DNA of 64,000 nucleotides from Gammaproteobacteria bacterium (GTDB lineage: Bacteria; Pseudomonadota; Gammaproteobacteria; Pseudomonadales; Pseudohongiellaceae). The notes under the pieces are model-generated. The model ran no database searches. It saw only the letters and a list, made by a program, of their open reading frames with translations, and was not told the DNA's origin. Shown here one piece after another: positions 1-9,703 of this stretch (positions are counted from its first letter, which is position 1; the number at the start of each line of letters is the position of its first letter). Both the position numbers and the translations under genes were made by a program. The stretch spans positions 496,001 to 560,000 of the forward strand of contig DUBM01000014.1 in assembly GCA_012960305.1 (NCBI GenBank), written 5' to 3'.

Positions 1-1193
1 AGTTTTAATATTGCATTTCTCGCATGACTTAAACTTAACTGAAGACCTCCTGCGAAAACGGCTCCAGGCAAGAGCCTGCCCAGCACCAAATTTGCATCAG
101 TGACAGTAGCTTCGTCTCCGCCATGGTTATAACAAGCTGGACCTGGCTCAGCACCTGCGGACTTGGGACCAACTTGCAACATACCGCCATCATCAACATA
201 GGCAATTGATCCGCCGCCAGCGCCGATTGTATGCATGTCAACCATAGGAACTGCGATGGGATAGCTGGCAATTCTTCCTTCGTTAGTCGTACTTATCTCG
301 CCATCTAAAAGTGACACGTCAGTAGAGGTGCCTCCCATATCAAAACTTAGTAATTTTGTCCGCCCAGTTTGAACTCCTAAATAATGCACCGCGGTAAGAC
401 CACCGGCGGGGCCAGACAGCAACAAATTGACCGCCCGTTCAGCTGCTGTACTCGCAGAAATTGTTTCCCCTGAAGATTGCATAATTTGTAGCGAGCAATT
501 AGAAATCTGACTCTGCAATCGTGAAAGATAACCGCTAATAACAGGCCCAAGCGACGCATTTAGCCAGGTCGCGATTCCTCTTTCATATTCCTTATACTCC
601 GGTAAAACCGCTGAAGATCGGCTCACGAAGAGAGTCGGATCGGCGGTTTTAATGGCGTGGTAAATTCTCTTTTCGAAGCTGTCATCGAGGAATGAGAACA
701 ATAAATTAATAGCGACAGCTGCTGGCTTCAGCTGCTGAATCTGCTTTACTAGAGTATCTAGCTCAGTAGCATCAAAGGAATTTAAAACCGAACCGTCAGC
801 GGCAAGCCTGCCATCGATCTCAAGACAGAGAGTAGGATCAACCGGCGGCGGAGCGGGTTCAAATTCCAGTTGATACAAACTTGGCCGGGTTTGTCGCGCC
901 AACTGAAGTAAGTCAGCAAATCCTTTATTGGTAACGAAGATAGTCTTGGCGACCTTGCCCTCGAGCACCGCATTAGTCGCAACTGTGGAGCCATGGATAA
1001 TACTTAAGTCTCCTGCAGCCACTTCTTGCTCTAATTGCAAGTCTCGAATCCCATCGAGTATGGCTTGCTCAGGCGCCGAGGGTGTTGAAAGCGACTTATG
1101 GATTCGAAGCGATATTGACGTACCAATTTCGATTAAAACGAAATCAGTAAAAGTGCCACCTGCATCAATGCCTAAAATTTTTATCGAGGACAA
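1..1193 (-). CDS. Hydantoinase/oxoprolinase family protein, subunit A type (partial, runs off left edge)
   Basis: The reverse frame is open without a stop from 1193 to the window start, about 397 codons, so the C-terminal part lies outside. Near the N-terminus is the family's nucleotide-binding signature GIDAGGTFTD (residues 8-17), then HGSTVATNAV (about 67-76), a SGPAGG segment, FDMGGTSTDV, and a GAGGGSIA stretch. These match the ATP-dependent HyuA/5-oxoprolinase N-terminal and central domains; the family hydrolyses cyclic amides such as hydantoins or 5-oxoproline. No ATG fits the start. I chose TTG at 1193, eight bases after a GAAGAAG purine run. Substrate cannot be told from this fragment. 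It is divergent from mutM. Confidence 0.85.
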   Translation of the reverse strand, partial: MSSIKILGIDAGGTFTDFVLIEIGTSISLRIHKSLSTPSAPEQAILDGIRDLQLEQEVAAGDLSIIHGSTVATNAVLEGKVAKTIFVTNKGFADLLQLARQTRPSLYQLEFEPAPPPVDPTLCLEIDGRLAADGSVLNSFDATELDTLVKQIQQLKPAAVAINLLFSFLDDSFEKRIYHAIKTADPTLFVSRSSAVLPEYKEYERGIATWLNASLGPVISGYLSRLQSQISNCSLQIMQSSGETISASTAAERAVNLLLSGPAGGLTAVHYLGVQTGRTKLLSFDMGGTSTDVSLLDGEISTTNEGRIASYPIAVPMVDMHTIGAGGGSIAYVDDGGMLQVGPKSAGAEPGPACYNHGGDEATVTDANLVLGRLLPGAVFAGGLQLSLSHARNAILK

Positions 1194-1338
1194 GTTAACT
1201 TCTTCAAGAATAATGAGAAAGAGAATGATTATAAAGTAATTCTGCAGATCGACTAGTAAGCTGAACATTAATCGCGGAGAATCCTTATTAAGCATTGTTT
1301 GAATCAACATCCTTTCTAATTAAAAAGTGGATTAACTG

Positions 1339-2154
1339 TTGCCTGAACTCCCTGAAGTTGAAACTATCCGTCGCGGAATACTCCCTCATATAAAAGGGAA
1401 AAAGGTATCCCGCGTTTTAGTTCGACAAAAACAATTAAGGTGGCCAATACCTTTATCCCTGAGTAAAGAATTACCAACACAACGAATATTGGCGGTTCGA
1501 CGGCGCGGAAAATACCTGTTAATTGAATCTGAAAATGGCAATCTGCTTATTCATCTCGGAATGTCAGGTAGTCTCCGTATCCTAAAAAAACAAATCCCAC
1601 CGGCTAAACATGATCACTTAGATATTTTATTCGACGACAACTCACTGCTGCGTTATACAGATCCTCGTCGATTTGGCTGCATACTTTGGCAACATGACAA
1701 CTTCGAAAGTCACCCGCTGATAAAGTCCATGGGTCCTGAACCGCTCGAAGATGGATTCAATGGCGGCCATCTTTATAAGCAGAGCAGAGGACGAAAAGCT
1801 CCGATAAAAACATTTATTATGGATGGAAAGATAGTTGTCGGTGTGGGAAACATTTATGCCAATGAATCACTGTTCATGGCAGGTATTAGTCCGAAGCGTG
1901 CAGCGGGGAAAATTTCTTTATTGAGTTACGAAGAATTGGCTTGTTGCATTAAGAAAATTTTAGCGACTGCGATTGGGGTTGGAGGAACAACTCTAAAAGA
2001 TTTTACTAATAGCGAGGGTGAACCAGGTTATTTTAAACAAGCTTTGCAGGTCTATGGTCGTGGCGGGAAACAATGTAAGGGCTGCAAACAAGAGTTAACA
2101 GAAATTAGACTTGGCCAACGCAGCACAGTGTACTGCAAGAATTGTCAGAAATAG
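1339..2154 (+). CDS. mutM: Formamidopyrimidine-DNA glycosylase (Fpg/MutM)
   Basis: Bifunctional base-excision repair glycosylase/AP lyase that removes 8-oxoguanine and formamidopyrimidines. The N-terminus MPELPEVET supplies the catalytic proline (residue 2) and glutamate (residue 3). Lys58 in RRGKYL corresponds to the conserved catalytic lysine. The C-terminal zinc finger has Cys246, Cys249, Cys266 and Cys269. Length, 271 residues, is normal. The start codon is TTG at 1339; it is fixed because the nucleophilic proline must follow the initiator methionine directly. Upstream AAAAAGTGG is a plausible weak ribosome site. It converges with coaD, an arrangement common in gammaproteobacteria. Confidence 0.97.
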   Translation: MPELPEVETIRRGILPHIKGKKVSRVLVRQKQLRWPIPLSLSKELPTQRILAVRRRGKYLLIESENGNLLIHLGMSGSLRILKKQIPPAKHDHLDILFDDNSLLRYTDPRRFGCILWQHDNFESHPLIKSMGPEPLEDGFNGGHLYKQSRGRKAPIKTFIMDGKIVVGVGNIYANESLFMAGISPKRAAGKISLLSYEELACCIKKILATAIGVGGTTLKDFTNSEGEPGYFKQALQVYGRGGKQCKGCKQELTEIRLGQRSTVYCKNCQK

Positions 2155-2178
2155 TACACGATTGTAAATTGAGGCCTT

Positions 2179-2682
<504 letters not shown>

Positions 2683-2736
2683 CTAATTGACCTTAGTTGC
2701 TCAATCGGCAGAGTTGCCTATCTGCTCAACACTGAT

Positions 2737-3741
2737 TTAAGACTCAATAAATCGGAGAATTCTATGTTCAAGCCAATTCTCAGCTGAGCCACAAATAAAG
2801 CCTACATGGCCACCTTTTGCACTCAGGTCCATAGAAACATTAGCGGGAAGTGACGCTATACTTGGTAGCGAGGATGCCGGTATTAGTGGATCATTCGCAC
2901 TTTGAACTAGTAAAGTATCTGTTCTGATACTGCTTAAGAAGTTATTACTAGAACAGCGTTCATAATAGTCCTCTGCATCGACAAAACCATGTAAAGGGGC
3001 GGTTATCTTGTCATCGAATTCCCAGATGTTCGAAATCCCCGCCAAATTTCCTAATGATTCAATTCGTTCCAACTCTATGGAATTACCACTGGCCCTAAAA
3101 TATTCACACTTCTTTTTGAATTCTAGTGAGAGTTTACGAACAAAATATTTTCCATAGACCTTACTCATACCACTCAACATTGCATGCGAGCAATGGGTTA
3201 AAGAGAACGGTGTCGAAACAGCCACTGCTTTTTTAATATTTTCCTGACGCTGACTCTCCCCTAAATATTTGAGTATTACATTGGCTCCTAGTGAGTATCC
3301 TACCAAAATAAAACTGTGCTCAGGATATTGTGACGATAATTGCGAATACACAGCACCGACGTCTTCAGAAATACCAGAATGGTAAGCCGTGGCTAGCCGG
3401 TTAAAGTCTCCACTACAACCTCTAAAATTCATTGCTACACTCGCAATTCCTTGTGAATTAAGTAGAGTTTGCAGGGTGGTGATGTAGGCGGATTGCGAAC
3501 AGCCACAAAGGCCATGCAGAACAAGTACGATTGTTTTGTCATTAGATTTTTTCGGATCTATTTGGGCCGACCAATCTAGATCGATAAAATCTCCATCGGC
3601 GAGCTCGATGCGTTGGCGGCTTTGAGAAATTACTTTGGGCGAAGATATTCGTCTCCACAAAGTTTGACTGTGTCCGTCTCGCAACCACCAAGCTGGTTTA
3701 AACTGCTTATTAGAACTGTTTTTAATAGTACCGCTTGTCAT
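2737..3741 (-). CDS. YheT-family alpha/beta hydrolase
   Basis: A 334-residue alpha/beta hydrolase fold protein. It carries the HGLCG oxyanion-type motif near residue 75, the nucleophile elbow GYSLGAN (GxSxG) near 150, and a late GGHVGF segment that supplies the catalytic histidine. The opening KPAWWLRDGHSQT is characteristic of the YheT/EMB8 group, whose members act on acyl or ester substrates that are mostly undefined. It is followed closely by rsmD on the upstream side, with 11 bases between, so the two are probably co-transcribed. The exact substrate is unknown. Confidence 0.85.
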   Translation of the reverse strand: MTSGTIKNSSNKQFKPAWWLRDGHSQTLWRRISSPKVISQSRQRIELADGDFIDLDWSAQIDPKKSNDKTIVLVLHGLCGCSQSAYITTLQTLLNSQGIASVAMNFRGCSGDFNRLATAYHSGISEDVGAVYSQLSSQYPEHSFILVGYSLGANVILKYLGESQRQENIKKAVAVSTPFSLTHCSHAMLSGMSKVYGKYFVRKLSLEFKKKCEYFRASGNSIELERIESLGNLAGISNIWEFDDKITAPLHGFVDAEDYYERCSSNNFLSSIRTDTLLVQSANDPLIPASSLPSIASLPANVSMDLSAKGGHVGFICGSAENWLEHRILRFIES

Positions 3742-3752
3742 TATTAATTGTT

Positions 3753-4319
3753 TTAACTTTCAAATAGATAAAAATACACCTCGCCTGCTCGTTTAGATTT
3801 GAGTTCATTCCATGAATCTGGAATCGATTCAAGCTTTAGTTGCCCCGGTGATTCCAAATATATCTTACTCTCGTTGTCTAAACAGCCACATTCCTCTAGC
3901 AATTTACAGTAAACATTCAAGCCACCTTCAGCAAATGGCGGGTCTAAAAATATAACTTCGAATTTCATTTCTGTGTCTTGTATATTTTTTAGATATTGTT
4001 CAGCACTTGTCTTATAACAATATGCATTTTCAATATTCAGCAAGGTCAGGTTTCTTTCTATTGATTTCGCCGCCTGCAAATTTTTCTCTACAAAAATCAC
4101 ACTGGTAGCACCTCGTGAGAGAGCTTCAAATCCGAGAGCACCGCTCCCGGCAAAAAGATCAAGGCAGTTCCCATTTGGTACGCTATCCTGCAACCAATTA
4201 AACAAAGTCTCTCGAATACGATCTGTAGTTGGCCTTAAGTCCGGTAGGTTTGGAAAATTGATCTTGCGACTTCTAAATTTCCCGGCGATTATTCGTACTG
4301 TATTTCGGTGAGCTGGCAC
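3753..4319 (-). CDS. rsmD: 16S rRNA (guanine(966)-N(2))-methyltransferase
   Basis: RsmD methylates G966 of 16S rRNA using S-adenosylmethionine. The 188-residue protein shows VRIIAGKFRSRKI at the N-terminus, the region RPTTDRIRETLFNWL, the SAM-binding loop LDLFAGSGALGFEALSRGA, and the catalytic LDPPF motif. All are hallmarks of the RsmD family at normal length. It is divergent from ftsY across a 167-base spacer, the usual rsmD/ftsY arrangement in gammaproteobacteria. Confidence 0.95.
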   Translation of the reverse strand: MPAHRNTVRIIAGKFRSRKINFPNLPDLRPTTDRIRETLFNWLQDSVPNGNCLDLFAGSGALGFEALSRGATSVIFVEKNLQAAKSIERNLTLLNIENAYCYKTSAEQYLKNIQDTEMKFEVIFLDPPFAEGGLNVYCKLLEECGCLDNESKIYLESPGQLKLESIPDSWNELKSKRAGEVYFYLFES

Positions 4320-4486
4320 TGCTATTTATTCCTAGCACTGAGATTTAGAAGTCGAATAATAAACCATAGAGCTACCGGGGCGGTATGTTAATTAAAATTC
4401 CCAACTAGAGAAGCCTGTGTCACCAAAAACCGACAAGTGGTAGCATAGTCAGAATAATAGTACAAATCCTAGAGAGTTTGTAAGCA

Positions 4487-5518
4487 ATGTTCGGTTTTAG
4501 TAACAAAGATAAATCCGCGAGCCAAAGCAAAGAAAAAACTGAAGATACAGAGCTTAGTCCCGAATCCAAGTTAAACGCCATTGCGTCAGAAGAGGCGGAA
4601 TTAGGCCTTTTTCCGCGTCTAAAACATAGCTTAAGTCGCACTCGTGGTCGTCTCAGCGAAGGCTTAACTGACTTGGTCTTAGGGGTGAAAAAAATTGATG
4701 ACGACTTATTAGATGACGTGGAAGCTCAACTACTTTCTGCCGATGTTGGAATTGAAGCTACAGATCAAATAATTGCTAATCTAAAAAAACGACTGAGTCA
4801 AAAACAACTTTTTGATTCGGCAGAATTCATTCGCGCTCTTAAAATTGAGCTGCAAGAAATTCTCAAACCCTGTGATGTTCCATTGAAGATCAGCAATTCC
4901 GAAAAGCCATTTGTCATTCTTATAATTGGAGTTAACGGTGTTGGAAAAACAACGACAATAGGCAAGCTGGCCAAACGGTTTCAATCTCAGGGCCACAGCG
5001 TAATGTTAGCTGCTGGTGACACTTTTAGAGCTGCCGCTGTTGAACAACTGCAAGTTTGGGGAGAACGCAATAGCGTGCCCGTTGTTGCACAAACTAGCGG
5101 TGCGGACAGTGCCTCGGTAATTTTCGACGCCTATGAATCGGCAAAGGCCAGGAAATTAGACATTTTGGTTGCCGATACGGCAGGACGTTTACACACGAAA
5201 AACAATTTGATGAATGAGTTAGAGAAAATTGTCAGAGTACTTAAAAAACAAGATGACCGGCTGCCAGATGAGATTATCTTAGTCCTTGATGCCACCACTG
5301 GACAGAACGCCTTAAACCAAGCCGAAAGTTTTCATTCCACTGTCAATTTATCTGGGCTAATACTTACTAAACTTGATGGAACAGCAAAGGGCGGCGTCGT
5401 GTTTGCTCTTGCTAAGCGATTATCGTTGCCAATTCGATTCATCGGAATTGGTGAACAAGTTGACGACCTCCGCCCTTTTGACTCCCAACAATTTGTTGAA
5501 GCCCTTTTTTCAAAATGA
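4487..5518 (+). CDS. ftsY: Signal recognition particle receptor FtsY
   Basis: Membrane-associated SRP receptor GTPase that docks ribosome-SRP complexes at the Sec translocon. The 343-residue protein has a short charged A domain (about residues 1-45), an N domain, and a G domain with GVNGVGKTTTIGKLA (G1), DTFRAAAVEQL, DTAGR (G3) and TKLDGTAKGG (G4/G5). The acidic A domain is short compared with E. coli FtsY. The last codons overlap the start of ftsE by four bases (ATGA), which indicates translational coupling within an ftsY-ftsE-ftsX operon. Confidence 0.97.
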   Translation: MFGFSNKDKSASQSKEKTEDTELSPESKLNAIASEEAELGLFPRLKHSLSRTRGRLSEGLTDLVLGVKKIDDDLLDDVEAQLLSADVGIEATDQIIANLKKRLSQKQLFDSAEFIRALKIELQEILKPCDVPLKISNSEKPFVILIIGVNGVGKTTTIGKLAKRFQSQGHSVMLAAGDTFRAAAVEQLQVWGERNSVPVVAQTSGADSASVIFDAYESAKARKLDILVADTAGRLHTKNNLMNELEKIVRVLKKQDDRLPDEIILVLDATTGQNALNQAESFHSTVNLSGLILTKLDGTAKGGVVFALAKRLSLPIRFIGIGEQVDDLRPFDSQQFVEALFSK

Positions 5519-6189
5519 TTAAAATCAACAAATTGAGCAAACGTTATGGTGATGGCCAGGACGCACTTACCAATATTAATTTTGAAATTGGTAAAGGCGA
5601 AATGTCTTTTGTTACCGGTCATTCTGGAGCGGGAAAAAGCACTCTACTAAAACTAATTCTTGCCATCGAAAAACCCAGTGGTGGGGATCTTATTGTCAAT
5701 GGTCTAAATTTAAATAAGCTTAGCCGGCGGGAAATTCCTTATCACCGCCGCAAAATTGGAACGGTTTTCCAAGACCATCAGCTACTTACTGACCGTACAG
5801 TTTTTGAAAATGTTTTACTTCCTTTAGAAATTTCGGGATTTCCAGTTGAAGATGCTAAAAGACGTGTTCGCGCGGCACTGGACAAAGTTGGTTTGCTGAA
5901 AAAAGAAAAAATATTCCCTGCTGCCTTATCTGGCGGCGAACAACAGCGAGTAGGAATTGCTCGTGCCGTCGTAAATCGGCCAAGTATAATTCTTGCAGAT
6001 GAGCCCACAGGAAATTTAGATCCGAATCTTTCCGCAGAAGTAATGAAGGTTTTCGAACAGTTCAAAAATGTCGGTGTGAGCTTGTTGGTAGCAAGCCATG
6101 ACACTAGCCTGATTAAGACGCTGAATTATCGAGTAATCCATCTCGACCATGGCCGAATGGTTAATGATATCGGAATTAGCAATGAATAA
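5515..6189 (+). CDS. ftsE: Cell division ATP-binding protein FtsE
   Basis: ATPase of the FtsEX ABC-type complex, which activates septal peptidoglycan hydrolases at the divisome. The 224-residue protein carries Walker [13 protein letters not shown] signature [14 protein letters not shown], Walker [13 protein letters not shown], and the H-loop SHD. The start overlaps the end of ftsY by four bases, and the end overlaps ftsX, so the three genes form one operon. Confidence 0.96.
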   Translation: MIKINKLSKRYGDGQDALTNINFEIGKGEMSFVTGHSGAGKSTLLKLILAIEKPSGGDLIVNGLNLNKLSRREIPYHRRKIGTVFQDHQLLTDRTVFENVLLPLEISGFPVEDAKRRVRAALDKVGLLKKEKIFPAALSGGEQQRVGIARAVVNRPSIILADEPTGNLDPNLSAEVMKVFEQFKNVGVSLLVASHDTSLIKTLNYRVIHLDHGRMVNDIGISNE

Positions 6190-7141
6190 GGTCAAGGCAG
6201 CAAATCGACAAAACCAGGCGAGTCATCGTGGTAATGACGTTAGCGCACTGCAAATTCACCGCAAAATCGCCCTCGATAGTGCAAAACGATTAATTCTGAG
6301 CCCTCTCTCCAGCTTAATGACCATCGTGGTAATAGCGGTTTCCTTGCTACTCCCGGCGCTGTTATTTGGTTTAAATGAAAACCTACAATCGATTTTACTT
6401 GAGTTTCAAAACAGTGCTCGCATCACCCTCTTCCTGGATAACTCAGTTAGTGAATCCCAAGGGCAAAAAGTTAGTGATGACTTACTAACTGATAACACTA
6501 TACAATCTGCTATCTATGTCTCGGCAACGAAGGCTTTAGAAGAATTTAGTCTGAGTTCAGGCTTGGGGGAAGTCTTGCGAAGCCTCAGCAGCAACCCTCT
6601 ACCAGCGGCAGTAATTATAACTCCAGCAACACTAAATACGAGGGAGGTGAATGCCCTCTCGCAGCGCCTGGAAACAATTTCTGAAGTGGATTTCATTCAG
6701 CTTGATAGTCAGTGGATTAATCGACTGTCCGCACTTTCAGATTTGATCTCAATTGTAGGCCAACTACTCGCAGCGATTGTAATTACTGGACTATTTTTCA
6801 TAATCGGCAACACGATCAAGCTCAGTATTGAAAATAGACGACAGGAAATTCAAGTAATAAAACTGGTCGGCGGCACCGATATTTATATTGCCCGACCTTT
6901 TCTCTATACTGGCTTACTCTTTGGCATACTCGGTGGAAGTGTGGCTGTATTCCTGCAACTTATTATTTTAATTATGCTTAATGGGTCTTTACAGGAACTA
7001 ATACAGCTCTATAGCAGCAACTTCGAGCTACGAGGCTTCGGCTTCTTCAATAGCCTCTCCTTGGTAATAACTGGTGCGTTAGTCGGTTGGTTGGGGGCAT
7101 TTTTAGCGAGTTTTCGCTATATTCGCGGTGTTAATCCTTAG
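6182..7141 (+). CDS. ftsX: Cell division protein FtsX
   Basis: Integral membrane partner of FtsE. The protein has a cytoplasmic N-terminus, a first transmembrane segment (SLMTIVVIAVSLLLPALLF), a periplasmic domain, and three more membrane helices near the C-terminus, as expected of FtsX. The reading frame is open from an ATG at 6149. I prefer ATG 6182, whose ATGAATAA overlaps the ftsE stop; it gives 319 residues and avoids a long overlap. An inner-membrane location and a bridging role to periplasmic amidase activators follow from the family. Confidence 0.93.
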   Translation: MNKVKAANRQNQASHRGNDVSALQIHRKIALDSAKRLILSPLSSLMTIVVIAVSLLLPALLFGLNENLQSILLEFQNSARITLFLDNSVSESQGQKVSDDLLTDNTIQSAIYVSATKALEEFSLSSGLGEVLRSLSSNPLPAAVIITPATLNTREVNALSQRLETISEVDFIQLDSQWINRLSALSDLISIVGQLLAAIVITGLFFIIGNTIKLSIENRRQEIQVIKLVGGTDIYIARPFLYTGLLFGILGGSVAVFLQLIILIMLNGSLQELIQLYSSNFELRGFGFFNSLSLVITGALVGWLGAFLASFRYIRGVNP

Positions 7142-7322
7142 ATTTTTTAATATTTTGCTTAATTTCAGCAGTTTAGATGTTCTCCACAACAAAAGATTTT
7201 CGCCGATGGGGCTTGAAATTGCCACGTTCAGCCCCATTTATTTAGTTAACTCACGAAATTGCGCTCATAATATGTTGCATCGGGGTCTCAATTACAGCAC
7301 TTAAGCCCAGTATCCATGCGTT

Positions 7323-7350
7323 TTGAATACCATATATGGTGAATTTAAAA
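7323..7350 (+). promoter_or_regulatory. Candidate promoter upstream of rpoH
   Basis: TTGAAT at 7323-7328 and TTTAAA at 7345-7350 are separated by 16 bases in the 269-base ftsX-rpoH spacer. A perfect palindrome, ACCATATATGGT, lies between them at 7329-7340 and could be an operator. Similar weak hexamers occur elsewhere in this A+T-rich spacer, so the assignment is tentative. Confidence 0.3.
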
Positions 7351-7410
7351 TTTGAGTGCTAAAATACTGTCTTATTGCACGTTACATTCAATTGCGGTGA
7401 AAATAAAAGA

Positions 7411-8268
7411 ATGAGTATAGAAAAGAATTTACAAGTTTTCGACCCCACCACTCCGGGTCGCGATTTAACGGCTTACATGACTTCTGCGAACAGCATTGCG
7501 GTGCTGACACAGGAGCAAGAGCAGGAACTCGCGCGGCAATATTATTACGATGACAACGTTGACGCAGCCCGCCAACTGGTGCTTGCTCACTTACGTTTCG
7601 TCGTGCACATGGCAAAAACTTATTCTGGCTACGGATTATCTCAAGCGGATCTAATTCAAGAAGGTAATGTAGGATTGATGAAAGCAGTAAAACGCTTTAA
7701 TCCTGAAGTTGGTGTGCGTTTAGTTTCTTTTGCTGTGCATTGGATCAAAGCAGAGATGCACGAATACATTCTCCGTAACTGGCGCATTGTAAAAGTCGCC
7801 ACTACTAAGGCTCAGAGAAAATTATTTTTTAATCTGCGCAGCTCGAAGAAAAAATTGGGTTGGTTGAACAACGCAGAAACTCAAGCAGTGGCAGATGATC
7901 TGGGAGTGGATGCTAAGGTTGTACAGCAGATGGAAGGTCGCATGAGCGCTTATGACACTTCATTCGATGCTGATGCTGATGACACTGCTTATCGTGCGCC
8001 TGCTTTCTACTTGGAAGATCAGAATTCCGACTTGGCAAAACAAGTTTCAGACGCCGAATGGGAAGAAACGACCAATAACAGTTTACATACTGCCATGGCT
8101 GAACTTGATGATCGTAGCAAAGATATTTTGAATAGTCGCTGGCTAACCGATGGTAAGGCAACTCTGCATGAGCTTGCCGATAAATATGGTATTTCTGCGG
8201 AACGTATTCGACAGCTAGAGAAAAACGCGATGAATAAAATTAAGGCAAAAATGGAAGTTGCTGCCTGA
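7411..8268 (+). CDS. rpoH: RNA polymerase sigma-32 (heat-shock sigma factor)
   Basis: Alternative sigma factor that directs transcription of heat-shock genes. The protein has region 1.2/2 ([39 protein letters not shown]), and the RpoH box QRKLFFNLR, which distinguishes sigma-32 from other sigma-70 relatives. Region 4 carries the helix-turn-helix [21 protein letters not shown]. An upstream in-frame GTG-type codon would extend it by 12 residues. ATG at 7411 gives 285 residues, matching family length. It follows ftsYEX, as in many gammaproteobacteria. Confidence 0.97.
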   Translation: MSIEKNLQVFDPTTPGRDLTAYMTSANSIAVLTQEQEQELARQYYYDDNVDAARQLVLAHLRFVVHMAKTYSGYGLSQADLIQEGNVGLMKAVKRFNPEVGVRLVSFAVHWIKAEMHEYILRNWRIVKVATTKAQRKLFFNLRSSKKKLGWLNNAETQAVADDLGVDAKVVQQMEGRMSAYDTSFDADADDTAYRAPAFYLEDQNSDLAKQVSDAEWEETTNNSLHTAMAELDDRSKDILNSRWLTDGKATLHELADKYGISAERIRQLEKNAMNKIKAKMEVAA

Positions 8269-8299
8269 AGCTAGCGTTAATCAAAAATGGCTCATAAAA

Positions 8300-8325
8300 A
8301 AGCCGCGAATTTCGCGGCTTTTTTA
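8300..8325 (+). terminator. Rho-independent terminator after rpoH
   Basis: AGCCGCGAA and TTCGCGGCT form a G+C-rich hairpin that is followed directly by a run of T residues. It lies about 32 bases downstream of the rpoH stop. Confidence 0.9.
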
Positions 8326-8389
8326 TGCCCGAAATAGTTCACTTAGTAGTAAACTTGATTCCCGAATTCACCACATCCAAAATGTCACT

Positions 8390-8770
8390 ATGTCCTACCC
8401 ATTTCTAGTTTTCGCCAGTATCAACGGTTTTATTGCCGTAGCCTTAGGCGCTTTTGCCGCACATGGGCTGCAATCCAGACTGACCCCAGAGTTACTCAAT
8501 ACCTTTCAAACCGGGGTGCAGTACCAGATGTACCATGCGCTGGCTTTGTTTGGAGTTGGCTTGCTTATGGTAAATTCCCCAAATGCTATTTTACCTAAAT
8601 ACAGTGGCTATCTTTTCCTCATTGGCATAATTTTATTTTCTGGCAGTCTCTACGTGCTCAGCCTCACTGGTATACGTTGGTTAGGGGCAATAACACCCGT
8701 CGGTGGGCTGGCGCTTCTAGCTGCATGGGGATTGCTGTTTTGGTTTGCCGTAACGGGAACAGTTAAATAA
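8390..8770 (+). CDS. DUF423-family small integral membrane protein
   Basis: A 126-residue hydrophobic protein with four predicted membrane helices. The signature NGFIAVALGAFAAHGL lies near the N-terminus, followed by YQMYHALALFGVG; both are typical of DUF423 (YgdD-like) proteins of unknown function. The frame is open upstream to 8258, but that stretch overlaps the rpoH end and terminator and lacks family similarity, so I start at ATG 8390. In pseudomonads this gene precedes thiS-thiG-trmB; here only a thiG remnant follows. Confidence 0.85.
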   Translation: MSYPFLVFASINGFIAVALGAFAAHGLQSRLTPELLNTFQTGVQYQMYHALALFGVGLLMVNSPNAILPKYSGYLFLIGIILFSGSLYVLSLTGIRWLGAITPVGGLALLAAWGLLFWFAVTGTVK

Positions 8771-8776
8771 CCAGAT

Positions 8777-8959
8777 ATGGAGTTAGTATGTGATGGTATA
8801 TTGATGAGCACTGCGATAGCGGAAACAACAAATCCGGTGCTTATGGCATCAGTCGTGAAAAAAGGGGTTGAGTTAGGGCGCGAGGCTTTTATTGCAGAGC
8901 ATATGCCGCACAGGCACTACGGCAGCGCTTCATCTACAATCGGTAAAACCTTCTTTTAA
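8777..8959 (+). pseudogene. thiG: thiG remnant: C-terminal ~60 codons of thiazole synthase
   Basis: A 60-codon frame whose product reads MELVCDGILMSTAIAE, then NPVLMASVVKKGVELGREAF, then HYGSASST. This matches the last quarter of ThiG: the GCDGVLMNTAIA phosphate-binding strand, the VEAGREAF helix, and the YASASSP tail. The normal enzyme is about 250-270 residues, and the catalytic lysine and N-terminal barrel are missing. Similarity begins at the first codon, six bases after the DUF423 stop, so a deletion appears to have removed thiS and the front of thiG. The remnant keeps an intact frame and stop. Translation or function is unknown. It sits directly before trmB, as thiG does in pseudomonads. 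Confidence 0.8.
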
Positions 8960-8976
8960 GTAAGGCTAGCTGCAAG

Positions 8977-9660
8977 TTGATTCCCACAGACAACAAAAGA
9001 CCGATTCGTAGCTATGTTATTCGCTCCGGCCGTCTGACAGATTCGCAACGCAAAGCCCTCAAAAGTCATTGGCAGGACCATGTCATTGAGTATGAAACGA
9101 AACTCATTGATATTGATACCGTATTCCCTGAGACAGGAAAGCTCATTATCGAAATCGGCTTTGGCATGGGCGACTCTTTGTTGACAATGGCGATCGAAAA
9201 CCCTGATTCCAATTATATTGGCATCGAAGTTCACAAACCCGGCATCGGCAAATTGCTCCATGGCATAACGGAGCAAAAATTGACTAATCTGAAAATAGTC
9301 TGCCATGATGCTAAAGAAGTGATGCTCAACTGCTTTAAAGCCGCCACTATCGATAAGATTCAAATCTATTTTCCTGATCCATGGCCAAAAAAGCGCCACA
9401 ATAAACGTCGAATAATTCAACCAGACTTTGTCGAATTATTAGAGCGACGTCTTAAACAAAATGGTTTGATTCATTTGGCCACAGACTGGGAAGCCTATGC
9501 GGAGCACATACTAGAAGTAATGGAATCATTTGAAGGTCTGCAGAACTATTGTGGAGATTCTAACTATTGGTTACAAGCAGATCGCCCTGGGACAAAATTT
9601 GAACGGCGAGGTCAGGAACTCGGCCACGGCGTTTGGGACCTACTCTTCGAGAAGTGCTAA
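8977..9660 (+). CDS. trmB: tRNA (guanine-N(7)-)-methyltransferase
   Basis: TrmB forms m7G46 in the variable loop of many tRNAs. The 227-residue protein shows IRSYVIRSGRLTDSQ at the N-terminus, SAM-binding EIGFGMGDSLL, NYIGIEVHKPGIGKLL, the catalytic-region FPDPWPKKRHNKRRI, and the C-terminal TKFERRGQELGHGVWDL, all characteristic. The start is TTG at 8977, preceded by TAAGG. It follows the thiG remnant after 17 bases. Confidence 0.96.
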   Translation: MIPTDNKRPIRSYVIRSGRLTDSQRKALKSHWQDHVIEYETKLIDIDTVFPETGKLIIEIGFGMGDSLLTMAIENPDSNYIGIEVHKPGIGKLLHGITEQKLTNLKIVCHDAKEVMLNCFKAATIDKIQIYFPDPWPKKRHNKRRIIQPDFVELLERRLKQNGLIHLATDWEAYAEHILEVMESFEGLQNYCGDSNYWLQADRPGTKFERRGQELGHGVWDLLFEKC

Positions 9661-9703
9661 TCGAGCGATTCAAATTGCACAAGCTACAAAATCACTAAAT
9701 TGC

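Noticed and set aside
928-1239. 103-codon plus-strand ORF
   Set aside because: It is antisense to the hydantoinase frame, whose N-terminal motifs are clear on the minus strand.
5778-6104. 108-codon minus-strand ORF inside ftsE
   Set aside because: Antisense shadow of a well-supported ABC ATPase frame.
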